Shown here: positions 7,353 to 13,472 of the stretch, piece after piece
Numbering within the stretch: the first letter of the stretch is position 1
Layout: each line of letters begins with the position of its first letter
Source: Rhodocyclales bacterium
GTDB taxonomy: Bacteria; Pseudomonadota; Gammaproteobacteria; Burkholderiales; Rhodocyclaceae
Assembly (NCBI GenBank): GCA_021413665.1
Contig: JAIOPW010000080.1
Coordinates: 1-19,258, forward strand
Reading direction: 5' to 3'
Length of the DNA: 19,258 nucleotides
The notes under the pieces: model-generated
Seen by the model: only the letters and a program-made list of their open reading frames with translations
What the model was told of the DNA's origin: nothing
Database searches by the model: none
Program-made: the position numbers and the translations under genes

Positions 7353-7817
7353 ATGAAGTCGCTGGCGGCAGCGCTCTACAGCATCGCGGTGACGGCCTGG
7401 GTCGGCAGCCTGCTGGCAATCGGATTCATTGCCGCTCCCCTGTTGTTCGCCCGTATCGCGGACCGCGCCGTCGCCGGTGCATTGGCAGGCGACATGTTCA
7501 TTTTCGCGGCCTGGGTCGGACTCGCCAGCGGCAGCTATCTGACGCTGTACCTGCTGCTGGTCAAGGGCTGGCGCGCATTCCAGTCGGGTGTGTTCTGGAT
7601 CGTGCTGCTTATGCTTGCCCTCGCGGCGGCCGGGCACTTCGGCGTGCAACCGATTCTGGCGCAGCTCAAGGCTGACGCGCTGCCGCGTCAGGTCATGGAA
7701 AGCGCCCTGCGCGACCGCTTTGCCACCTGGCACGGGGTGTCGAGCGCGCTGTACCTGGTGCAAACCCTGCTGGGGATCGCACTGGTGGTCCTGCAAGAGC
7801 GGGGCAGGGGGCGCTAG
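7353..7817 (+). CDS. DUF4149 family integral membrane protein
   Basis: 154 residues, nearly all hydrophobic, with four predicted membrane helices at about 5-31, 45-71, 80-97 and 126-148. The fourth is preceded by FATWHGVSSALYLVQTLLG, the F-x-x-W-H-G motif typical of DUF4149 (related to TMEM205). No biochemical function is established for the family that I can state. Genes of this family near greA and yhbY in betaproteobacteria fit the setting here. The ATG at 7353 has only GAGAG directly adjacent, so translation initiation looks weak. It converges on the truncated yhbY, whose stop is 18 bases away. A short basic tail (RGRGR) ends the protein on the cytoplasmic side. Confidence 0.8.
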   Translation: MKSLAAALYSIAVTAWVGSLLAIGFIAAPLLFARIADRAVAGALAGDMFIFAAWVGLASGSYLTLYLLLVKGWRAFQSGVFWIVLLMLALAAAGHFGVQPILAQLKADALPRQVMESALRDRFATWHGVSSALYLVQTLLGIALVVLQERGRGR

Positions 7818-7835
7818 CGCTTGCGGCTTCGGGCT

Positions 7836-8045
7836 TCAGCGCGACAGCGACGCGCGATCTTCACGTTCGATGCCGTAAAGTCGCAGTTTGATCAGTTCGT
7901 GGGCCTTGAGGCAACGGTCGATCTCCGCCAGGACGGATGGTGTCAGTCCTTTCTGGCTGATGGAAACGACGGGATTCAGGTGATGCGCGGCGGCGCGAAG
8001 GGCGCGGCGCTGGGCCGGGCCCAGTTGGGTGGTATTTTCAGTCAT
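7836..8045 (-). CDS. yhbY: YhbY family (CRM domain) ribosome-associated RNA-binding protein, C-terminally truncated
   Basis: 69 residues. The visible part is clearly YhbY: LGPAQRRALRAAAHHLNPVV, then SISQKGLTPSVLAEIDRCLK, AHELIKLRLYG and EREDRASLSR, matching the E. coli protein (97 residues) through the segment after HELIKVKI. The reading frame then meets TGA at 7836-7838. The expected last helix and strand (IGKTLVLYRP in E. coli) are missing, and I find no continuation in the other two frames before the neighbouring gene begins. The CRM domain binds pre-50S ribosomal RNA. About 28 residues are lost, so the gene may be a decaying remnant or a shortened functional form. It is divergent from rlmE (14-base gap), another 50S maturation factor. 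Confidence 0.8.
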   Translation of the reverse strand: MTENTTQLGPAQRRALRAAAHHLNPVVSISQKGLTPSVLAEIDRCLKAHELIKLRLYGIEREDRASLSR

Positions 8046-8051
8046 GGCGGG

Positions 8052-8082
8052 ATTGTAGCGTGAGCGCGAAGATCGAGAGCAA
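8052..8082 (-). promoter_or_regulatory. Probable yhbY promoter, predicting a leaderless mRNA
   Basis: On the minus strand TACAAT occupies 8057-8052 and TTGCTC occupies 8082-8077, with a 19-bp spacer. Only 6 bases separate the -10 from the yhbY ATG at 8045, so the transcript should start at or next to the A of ATG. The promoter sits inside the first codons of rlmE. Confidence 0.4.
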
Positions 8083-8710
8083 CAAGAAGGTCAAGAAGAA
8101 CAAGACCACCAAGGCCTGGATCACCGAGCACGTCAATGATGCCTACGTGCAGCGTGCCAGAGTGGAAGGTTGGCGTTCCCGCGCCGCCTTCAAGCTGACC
8201 GAGATCGACGACAAGGACAAGCTGCTGCGGCCTGGCATGACCGTGGTCGACCTCGGTTCGGCGCCCGGCAGCTGGTCGCAGGTCGCCGCGAAACGGGTGG
8301 CTCCCGGCGGGCGGCTGATCGCACTCGATCTGCTGCCGATGGAGCCGGTGCATGGCGTCGAATTCATCCAGGGCGATTTTCACGACGACGACGTGCTGAA
8401 AGCGCTGTCCGATGCCCTCGCAGGCCGCCAGGTCGACCTTGTATTGTCGGACATGGCCCCCAATATGTCGGGTATCGGCATGGTCGATCAGGCGCGCGTG
8501 ATGGTCCTGGCCGAGTTGACGCTGGAGTTTTGCGCGCTGCACCTGAAACCCGGGGGCGACATGTTGACCAAGGTGTTTCAGGGCGACGGCTTCATGGAAC
8601 TGCGCCGCGCGCTGCAGGATCAGTTTCAGACCTTGCAGATGAGAAAACCGGCCGCCTCGCGCAATCGCAGTGCCGAGATTTACCTGCTGGCGAGGAACAA
8701 GAAGGCCTGA
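8060..8710 (+). CDS. rlmE: 23S rRNA (uridine-2'-O)-methyltransferase RlmE (FtsJ/RrmJ)
   Basis: 216 residues from a GTG start; E. coli RlmE has 209. A Lys-rich N-terminal tail (KKVKKNKTTK) precedes the Rossmann methyltransferase fold. The SAM-binding motif is VVDLGSAPGSWSQVA (63-77). The catalytic K-D-K-E tetrad is complete: Lys45 in AAFKLTEID, Asp131 in LSDMAPNMSG, Lys171 in LTKVFQG and Glu206 in SAEIYLL. The enzyme methylates the ribose of U2552 in the A-loop of 23S rRNA and is heat-shock induced in E. coli. No strong Shine-Dalgarno sequence precedes the GTG, but the family N-terminus supports it. It lies upstream of ftsH, as in E. coli, although ftsH also has its own promoter here. Confidence 0.97.
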   Translation: MSAKIESNKKVKKNKTTKAWITEHVNDAYVQRARVEGWRSRAAFKLTEIDDKDKLLRPGMTVVDLGSAPGSWSQVAAKRVAPGGRLIALDLLPMEPVHGVEFIQGDFHDDDVLKALSDALAGRQVDLVLSDMAPNMSGIGMVDQARVMVLAELTLEFCALHLKPGGDMLTKVFQGDGFMELRRALQDQFQTLQMRKPAASRNRSAEIYLLARNKKA

Positions 8711-8727
8711 AGCACGGTCCATGCGGT

Positions 8728-8756
8728 TTGCAGGGCATGGCAATCAGCCTTAGAAT
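8728..8756 (+). promoter_or_regulatory. Sigma70-type promoter of ftsH
   Basis: TTGCAG at 8728-8733 and TAGAAT at 8751-8756 are separated by exactly 17 bp. The predicted start near 8763 leaves a leader of about 37 bases before the ftsH TTG at 8800. A sigma32-type heat-shock promoter is not evident here. Confidence 0.65.
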
Positions 8757-8799
8757 GAACCGATATGTAGTCCCGACCGAGGGAAAGAGAGGCTCCACC

Positions 8800-10683
8800 T
8801 TGAATAACATGTTCAAAAATATGGCGATCTGGCTGGTGATCGGCATCGTTCTGATGACGGTGTTCAACCAGTTCAACACGCGCCAGGCCGTGCTCGGTTC
8901 GCTGGAGTACTCCCAGTTCCTCGAAGAGGTGAAGCAGGGCCGCGTCACCAAGGTCGTGATCCAGGGCCGGACCCTGGAAGCCACGACCACGGATGGCAAG
9001 AGGATTACGACCTACGCGCCGCCCGACCTGTGGATGGTGTCCGATCTGCTGAAGAACAATGTCAAGGTGGTCGCCAAGCCCGAGGAAGAGCAGTCCTTCC
9101 TGACCAGCATTTTCGTTTCGTGGTTCCCGGTGCTGCTGCTGATCGGCGTCTGGGTGTTCTTCATGCGCCAGATGCAGGGCGGCGGCAAGGGCGGAGCCTT
9201 CTCCTTCGGCAAGAGCCGCGCGCGGATGATGGATGAATCATCCAACACCATCACCTTCGCCGATGTTGCCGGCTGCGACGAGGCCAAGGAAGAAGTCTAC
9301 GAAATGGTCGACTTCCTGCGCGACCCGACCAAGTTCCAGAAACTCGGCGGCCGCATTCCGCGCGGCGTGCTGCTGGTCGGCTCGCCCGGTACCGGCAAGA
9401 CCCTGCTGGCCAAGGCGATCGCCGGCGAGGCCAAGGTGCCCTTCTTCTCGATTTCCGGTTCCGACTTCGTCGAGATGTTCGTCGGCGTCGGTGCGGCGCG
9501 CGTGCGCGACATGTTCGATCAGGCCAAGAAAGCCGCGCCCTGCATCATCTTCATCGACGAACTCGATGCCGTCGGCCGCCAGCGTGGTGCCGGCCTCGGT
9601 GGCGGCAACGACGAGCGCGAACAGACGCTGAACCAGATGTTGGTCGAGATGGACGGCTTCGAAGGCTCCGCCGGCGTCATCGTGGTCGCTGCCACCAACC
9701 GTCCGGACGTGCTCGACCCGGCGCTGCTGCGCCCCGGCCGTTTCGACCGCCAGGTGGTGGTGCCGCTGCCCGACATCCGTGGCCGCGAGCAGATCCTCAA
9801 GGTACACATGCGCAAGGTGCCGGTGGCGCCGGACATCGACGCTTCGATCCTGGCACGCGGCTGCCCCGGGTTCTCCGGCGCCGACTTGGCCAACCTGGTC
9901 AATGAAGCCGCGCTGTTTGCCGCGCGCAGCAACAAGCGCCTGGTGGACATGGAAGACTTCGAACGCGCCAAGGACAAGATCATGATGGGCGCCGAGCGTC
10001 GTTCCATGGTGATGCCGGAAGAGGAACGCCGCAACACCGCGTATCACGAATCCGGTCACGCCGTGGTCGCCAAACTGTTGCCCAAGACCGATCCGGTGCA
10101 CAAGGTGACCGTCATTCCGCGCGGTCGTGCGCTGGGTTTGACCATGCAGCTGCCCGATCAGGAACGCTACAGCCAGGATCGTGAGCGCCTGCTGTGCACC
10201 ATTGCCGTCCTGTTCGGCGGCCGGATTGCCGAGGAATTGTTCATGCAGCAGATGACCACCGGCGCTTCCAACGACTTCCAGCGTGCCACCGATCTGGCGC
10301 GGCGCATGGTGACGCAATGGGGCATGTCCGACAGCCTGGGTACGATGGTTTACGGCGAAGAGGAAGGCGAGATATTCCTCGGGCGCTCCGTCACCACGCA
10401 CAAGAACATGTCGGAAGCCACCATGCAGAAGGTGGATATCGAGATTCGCCGCGTGCTCGACGAACAGTACGCGCGCGCGCGCAAATTGCTTGAAGACAAC
10501 CGCGACAAGGTCGAGGCCATGACCGCGGCTTTGCTGGAGTTGGAAACCATCGACGCCGACCAGATCAACGACATCATGGCCGGCCTGCCGCCGCGCCCGC
10601 CCAAGCCTTCCAGCGCGCCTCCCGCGCCGCGGGCTGATAGCGGCACTCCGGGTGCGGAGCCCAACGCGCCTGCACCGGCCTGA
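8800..10683 (+). CDS. ftsH: ATP-dependent zinc metalloprotease FtsH
   Basis: 627 residues from the TTG at 8800, which follows AGAGG by 7 bases and gives the family start MNNMFKNMAIWLVIGIVL. Membrane helices lie at about 7-23 and 103-121, around a small periplasmic domain. The AAA module has Walker A GSPGTGKT (194-201), the pore loop MFVG (226-229), Walker B IIFIDELDAVG (Asp253, Glu254) and the second region of homology NRPDVLDPALLRPGRFDRQ. The peptidase domain has HESGH (416-420) and the third zinc ligand Asp492 in TGASNDF. It degrades misfolded membrane proteins and short-lived regulators such as LpxC and sigma32. The C-terminus is a Pro/Ala-rich tail from about 597. The frame is open far upstream through rlmE, but only the TTG start is credible. 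A strong terminator follows. Confidence 0.97.
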   Translation: MNNMFKNMAIWLVIGIVLMTVFNQFNTRQAVLGSLEYSQFLEEVKQGRVTKVVIQGRTLEATTTDGKRITTYAPPDLWMVSDLLKNNVKVVAKPEEEQSFLTSIFVSWFPVLLLIGVWVFFMRQMQGGGKGGAFSFGKSRARMMDESSNTITFADVAGCDEAKEEVYEMVDFLRDPTKFQKLGGRIPRGVLLVGSPGTGKTLLAKAIAGEAKVPFFSISGSDFVEMFVGVGAARVRDMFDQAKKAAPCIIFIDELDAVGRQRGAGLGGGNDEREQTLNQMLVEMDGFEGSAGVIVVAATNRPDVLDPALLRPGRFDRQVVVPLPDIRGREQILKVHMRKVPVAPDIDASILARGCPGFSGADLANLVNEAALFAARSNKRLVDMEDFERAKDKIMMGAERRSMVMPEEERRNTAYHESGHAVVAKLLPKTDPVHKVTVIPRGRALGLTMQLPDQERYSQDRERLLCTIAVLFGGRIAEELFMQQMTTGASNDFQRATDLARRMVTQWGMSDSLGTMVYGEEEGEIFLGRSVTTHKNMSEATMQKVDIEIRRVLDEQYARARKLLEDNRDKVEAMTAALLELETIDADQINDIMAGLPPRPPKPSSAPPAPRADSGTPGAEPNAPAPA

Positions 10684-10698
10684 GGCCTATTTCACTCA

Positions 10699-10740
10699 GG
10701 AGCCGCCGAAGCTTTGCCGATTCGGCGGCTCCCTGTTTTT
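10699..10740 (+). terminator. Rho-independent terminator between ftsH and folP
   Basis: A perfect 12-bp stem, GGAGCCGCCGAA (10699-10710) with TTCGGCGGCTCC (10721-10732), a 10-base loop, then CTGTTTTT (10733-10740). It is the clearest intrinsic terminator in the window. Its T-run ends one base before the folP ATG at 10742. Confidence 0.88.
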
Positions 10741-10741
10741 C

Positions 10742-11572
10742 ATGACCCAGCCTTTTCACTGCGGCCGCCACGTTCTCAATGCCGAGCGTCCACTCATCAT
10801 GGGCATCGTCAACCTGTCCGACGATTCCTTTTCCGGTGACGGCCTGCATGGCGATGTTGATGCCGCTATCGCGCAGGGCCTGCGGCTGCTCGAAGAGGGT
10901 GCCCACATTCTCGACTTCGGTGCCGAATCGTCGCGACCCGGAGCGGTCCCGATCCCGGCCCAGCGGGAGCTTGACAGGCTGCTGCCGGTGATCGAGGCCC
11001 TGCGCGACTGCGGCGCTCCGCTGTCGGTCGACACGGTCAAGCCGGAAGTCATGCGCGCCGTACTGGCCGCCGGCGCCGACATGATCAACGACATCAACGC
11101 ACTGCGCGCACCGGGCGCCCTGGAGATTGTCGCCGCAAGCCAGGCTGCGGTTTGCCTGATGCACATGCAGGGAAATCCGGGCAGCATGCAGGACGAACCG
11201 CACTATGACGACATCGTCGCCGAGGTCGCCGGGTTCCTCGGCGAGCGTGTTGCAGCGGCGGAAGCGGCGGGCATCGCCCTGAGCCGCATCGCGGTCGATC
11301 CGGGCTTCGGTTTTGGCAAGACCCTCGAACACAATCTGGCGCTGCTGCGTCGCCTCGGGGAAATGGTGGTGCCGGGCTTGCCGCTGCTGGTAGGCCTGTC
11401 GCGCAAGTCCATGCTCGGCCTGCTTACCGGGCGTGCGGCACCGGACCGGATCCATGCCGGTGTCGCGGCCCATGTGCTGGCGGTCGAGCGGGGTGCGCGC
11501 ATAGTGCGCGTGCATGACGTCGCCGCGACGCGCGACGCGCTGGCGGTAGTGCAAGCTGTGGAGGATTACTGA
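10742..11572 (+). CDS. folP: Dihydropteroate synthase
   Basis: 276 residues, a TIM-barrel enzyme joining p-aminobenzoate to the pterin pyrophosphate in folate synthesis. Family motifs: CGRHVLNAERPLIMGIVN (7-24, Asn24), ILDFGAESSRPGA (56-68), SVDT (95-98), MINDINALR (114-122), DPGFGFGKT (187-195), GLSRKSML (218-225) and RVHDV (256-260). Loop 1 is NLSDDSFSGDG where the usual form is close to N-[VL]-T-P-D-S-F-S, so Thr and Pro are replaced by Ser and Asp. The first residue of the sulfonamide-linked S/T-R-P segment is Ser64. The start at 10742 has no Shine-Dalgarno sequence: a terminator T-run precedes it directly. glmM begins at the base after its stop. Complete frame, normal length. Confidence 0.96.
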   Translation: MTQPFHCGRHVLNAERPLIMGIVNLSDDSFSGDGLHGDVDAAIAQGLRLLEEGAHILDFGAESSRPGAVPIPAQRELDRLLPVIEALRDCGAPLSVDTVKPEVMRAVLAAGADMINDINALRAPGALEIVAASQAAVCLMHMQGNPGSMQDEPHYDDIVAEVAGFLGERVAAAEAAGIALSRIAVDPGFGFGKTLEHNLALLRRLGEMVVPGLPLLVGLSRKSMLGLLTGRAAPDRIHAGVAAHVLAVERGARIVRVHDVAATRDALAVVQAVEDY

Positions 11573-12928
11573 ATGGGACGCAAGTATTTCGGTACCGACG
11601 GCATCCGTGGTCGTGTCGGGCAGTCGCCGATAACGCCGGATTTCGTCATGCGCCTCGGCTATGCCGCCGGCTCGGCACTGGTGGCGCGCGAAAGCGGGGG
11701 GACGACGGAACGACCCGCGGTACTGATCGGCAAGGACACGCGGATTTCCGGCTACATGCTGGAAGCCGCGCTGGAGGCCGGATTCGCGGCCGCCGGAGTG
11801 GATGTGATGCTGTGCGGGCCGATGCCGACGCCGGCCGTGGCCTATCTCACACGGGCGTTGCGTCTGCAAGCGGGGGTGGTGATCTCCGCCTCGCACAATC
11901 GTTTCGACGACAACGGCATCAAGTTCTTTTCGGCGCAGGGCGCCAAGCTGCCCGACGCGGTTGAACTCGACATTGAGGCGCGGCTCGAACAGCCGATGAC
12001 CTGCATGGAGTCGGCCCGGCTCGGCAAGGCGCGTCGCGTTGACGACGCCGCCGGCCGCTACATCGAGTTCTGCAAGAGCACCTTTCCCAACGACCTCGAC
12101 CTGCGCGGCCTCAAGATCGTGGTGGACAGCGCCCACGGCGCCGCCTATTACGTCGCGCCCAGCGTGTTCCATGAACTCGGTGCGGAGATAGTCGGCGTCG
12201 GCGACACGCCGAACGGTCTCAACATCAACCTCGATGTGGGTGCCACCGCGCCGGAGGCATTGCGTCGCGCCGTGCTGGACACCCATGCCGACTGCGGTAT
12301 CGCGCTCGACGGCGACGGCGACCGGCTGGTCATGATTGATGCGGCAGGCACGCTCTATGATGGCGACCAGTTGCTCTACGTGATCGCCCGCCATCGTGCG
12401 CGCAGCCAGCCGGTACCCGGCGTGGCAGGCACCCTGATGAGCAATCTCGGCTTCGAACATGCACTGGCAAGGATGGGCATCAGCCTCGGCCGCGCCAGGG
12501 TCGGTGACCGTTACGTACTGGAGTTGATGCAGGAGAAGGGTTGGTTGTTCGGCGGCGAGAACTCCGGCCACATCATCTGCCTCGACCGCCACACCACGGG
12601 CGACGGCATCATCGCCGCTCTGCAGGTGCTGGCTGCGTTGCGCGCGACCGGCGAGACCCTGGCTGCGGCCTGCGCCGACTTGACGCTGTATCCGCAGAAG
12701 CTGATCAACGTGAAGATGCCAAAGGGTTTCGACTGGGCGGGTGCTGCCGGCATCAAGCTGGCGGTAAGCGCCGCCGAGTCGACGCTCGACGGCAACGGAC
12801 GCGTCCTGCTGCGCCCTTCGGGCACCGAGCCTCTGCTGCGGGTAATGGTGGAAGGCCGAGATGCCACGGTCGTGACCGGGCAGGCGGAGGCGATCGCAGG
12901 GGCGGTGCGTCAGGCTTTTGGCAGCTAG
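11573..12928 (+). CDS. glmM: Phosphoglucosamine mutase
   Basis: 451 residues, normal for GlmM. It converts glucosamine-6-phosphate to glucosamine-1-phosphate for UDP-GlcNAc, feeding peptidoglycan and lipopolysaccharide. The four family motifs are present: start YFGTDGIRGRVG; active-site loop VISASHNRFDDNGIKFFS with the phosphoserine Ser107; metal loop DGDGDR (246-251); sugar-binding GGENSGH (327-333); and phosphate-binding RPSGTEP (414-420). The active-site loop reads ASHNRFDDNG rather than the common ASHNPYYDNG, a variation outside the catalytic residues. The ATG directly follows the folP stop, with GGAGG 8 bases upstream inside the folP end, indicating translational coupling. It converges on sixA. 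Confidence 0.97.
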   Translation: MGRKYFGTDGIRGRVGQSPITPDFVMRLGYAAGSALVARESGGTTERPAVLIGKDTRISGYMLEAALEAGFAAAGVDVMLCGPMPTPAVAYLTRALRLQAGVVISASHNRFDDNGIKFFSAQGAKLPDAVELDIEARLEQPMTCMESARLGKARRVDDAAGRYIEFCKSTFPNDLDLRGLKIVVDSAHGAAYYVAPSVFHELGAEIVGVGDTPNGLNINLDVGATAPEALRRAVLDTHADCGIALDGDGDRLVMIDAAGTLYDGDQLLYVIARHRARSQPVPGVAGTLMSNLGFEHALARMGISLGRARVGDRYVLELMQEKGWLFGGENSGHIICLDRHTTGDGIIAALQVLAALRATGETLAAACADLTLYPQKLINVKMPKGFDWAGAAGIKLAVSAAESTLDGNGRVLLRPSGTEPLLRVMVEGRDATVVTGQAEAIAGAVRQAFGS

Positions 12929-12942
12929 CCGGGCCTGCTGCC
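12920..12942. terminator. Possible hairpin between convergent glmM and sixA
   Basis: GGCAGC (12920-12925) pairs with GCTGCC (12937-12942) over an 11-base loop, straddling the glmM stop codon. No real T-run follows on either strand, so termination activity is doubtful, though its position between convergent genes is suggestive. Confidence 0.3.
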
Positions 12943-12947
12943 TTGCA

Positions 12948-13400
12948 TCAGGGATTGTGTACTGCGCGCAGCACCGTCTGCGTCTCGTCGTGCCGCACCC
13001 GGTTGGTGAACCACCAGATTCCTGCCTTCTTGATCGTCCAGTCGGCTTCGGTGCCGGCCAGCAACAGTGAAGCCAGCCGCCCCAACGCGGGTTGATGGCT
13101 GACCAGGATGATCGCGCCCGGATGGTCGGGCCAGTCCGCGGCGCCGAGCAGGTCCGCCGTCGCCGCGCCGATGCCGAGCTGCTTTTTGATCTTTACCGGC
13201 AGGCCGAGAACTTCCGCGGTCTGCAATGCGCGTCGAGTGGGGCTCGATAGCACCGCTACTCGCGGCAGCCTTTGGCGTCGCAGCCATTCGGCCACCTCTT
13301 GTGCCTGCTTGAGGCCTTGTGCGGTGAGTTCCCGGTCGGTGTCGGCGATCGGACCCCCGGTTTCCTTTGCTTCGGCATGACGCCACAATATCAAGTCCAC
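12948..13400 (-). CDS. sixA: Phosphohistidine phosphatase SixA
   Basis: 150 residues, histidine phosphatase superfamily, short SixA type. The catalytic motif WRHAEA near the N-terminus supplies His8 and Arg7. TDRELTAQGLKQAQEVAEWL, SSPTRRALQTAEVL (Arg56 region) and the second catalytic His102 in LVSHQPALGRLASLL are all typical. In E. coli SixA removes phosphate from the HPt domain of ArcB and from the nitrogen PTS protein NPr. Start is GTG at 13400, preceded by GGAGG five bases upstream. It is the last gene of a minus-strand set of four and lies 72 bases downstream of the EAL-CBS-GGDEF gene. Partner proteins cannot be deduced from the sequence. The C-terminal part (WWFTNR) also fits SixA. Confidence 0.92.
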   Translation of the reverse strand: MDLILWRHAEAKETGGPIADTDRELTAQGLKQAQEVAEWLRRQRLPRVAVLSSPTRRALQTAEVLGLPVKIKKQLGIGAATADLLGAADWPDHPGAIILVSHQPALGRLASLLLAGTEADWTIKKAGIWWFTNRVRHDETQTVLRAVHNP

Positions 13401-13433
13401 GTCGTCCTCCGAATCGGCAAGGCGGAAGACCAG

Positions 13434-13447
13434 GTCATACGTGTGAC
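13434..13447. repeat. Near-perfect 14-bp palindrome upstream of sixA
   Basis: GTCATACGTGTGAC reads almost identically on the other strand (one mismatched pair), with half-sites GTCA and TGAC. It lies 34 bases upstream of the sixA GTG in the short gap after the c-di-GMP gene and could be an operator. No regulator is identifiable. Confidence 0.35.
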
Positions 13448-13472
13448 GCGGGCATGACAGCGGAAGTGGTGA

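Noticed and set aside
8170..8799. Possible long N-terminal extension of FtsH overlapping rlmE
   Set aside because: The extension has no family similarity and lies out of frame over the rlmE coding region. The TTG at 8800 has a ribosome site, a promoter upstream and the expected membrane-helix start.
9238..10401. 387-codon minus-strand frame opposite ftsH
   Set aside because: Antisense shadow of the FtsH AAA and peptidase domains; no recognisable domain.
10574..12592. 672-codon open frame on the minus strand opposite folP and glmM
   Set aside because: Both plus-strand genes are complete with all family motifs; the antisense frame is a product of high G+C codon bias, shows no motif and has no ribosome site.
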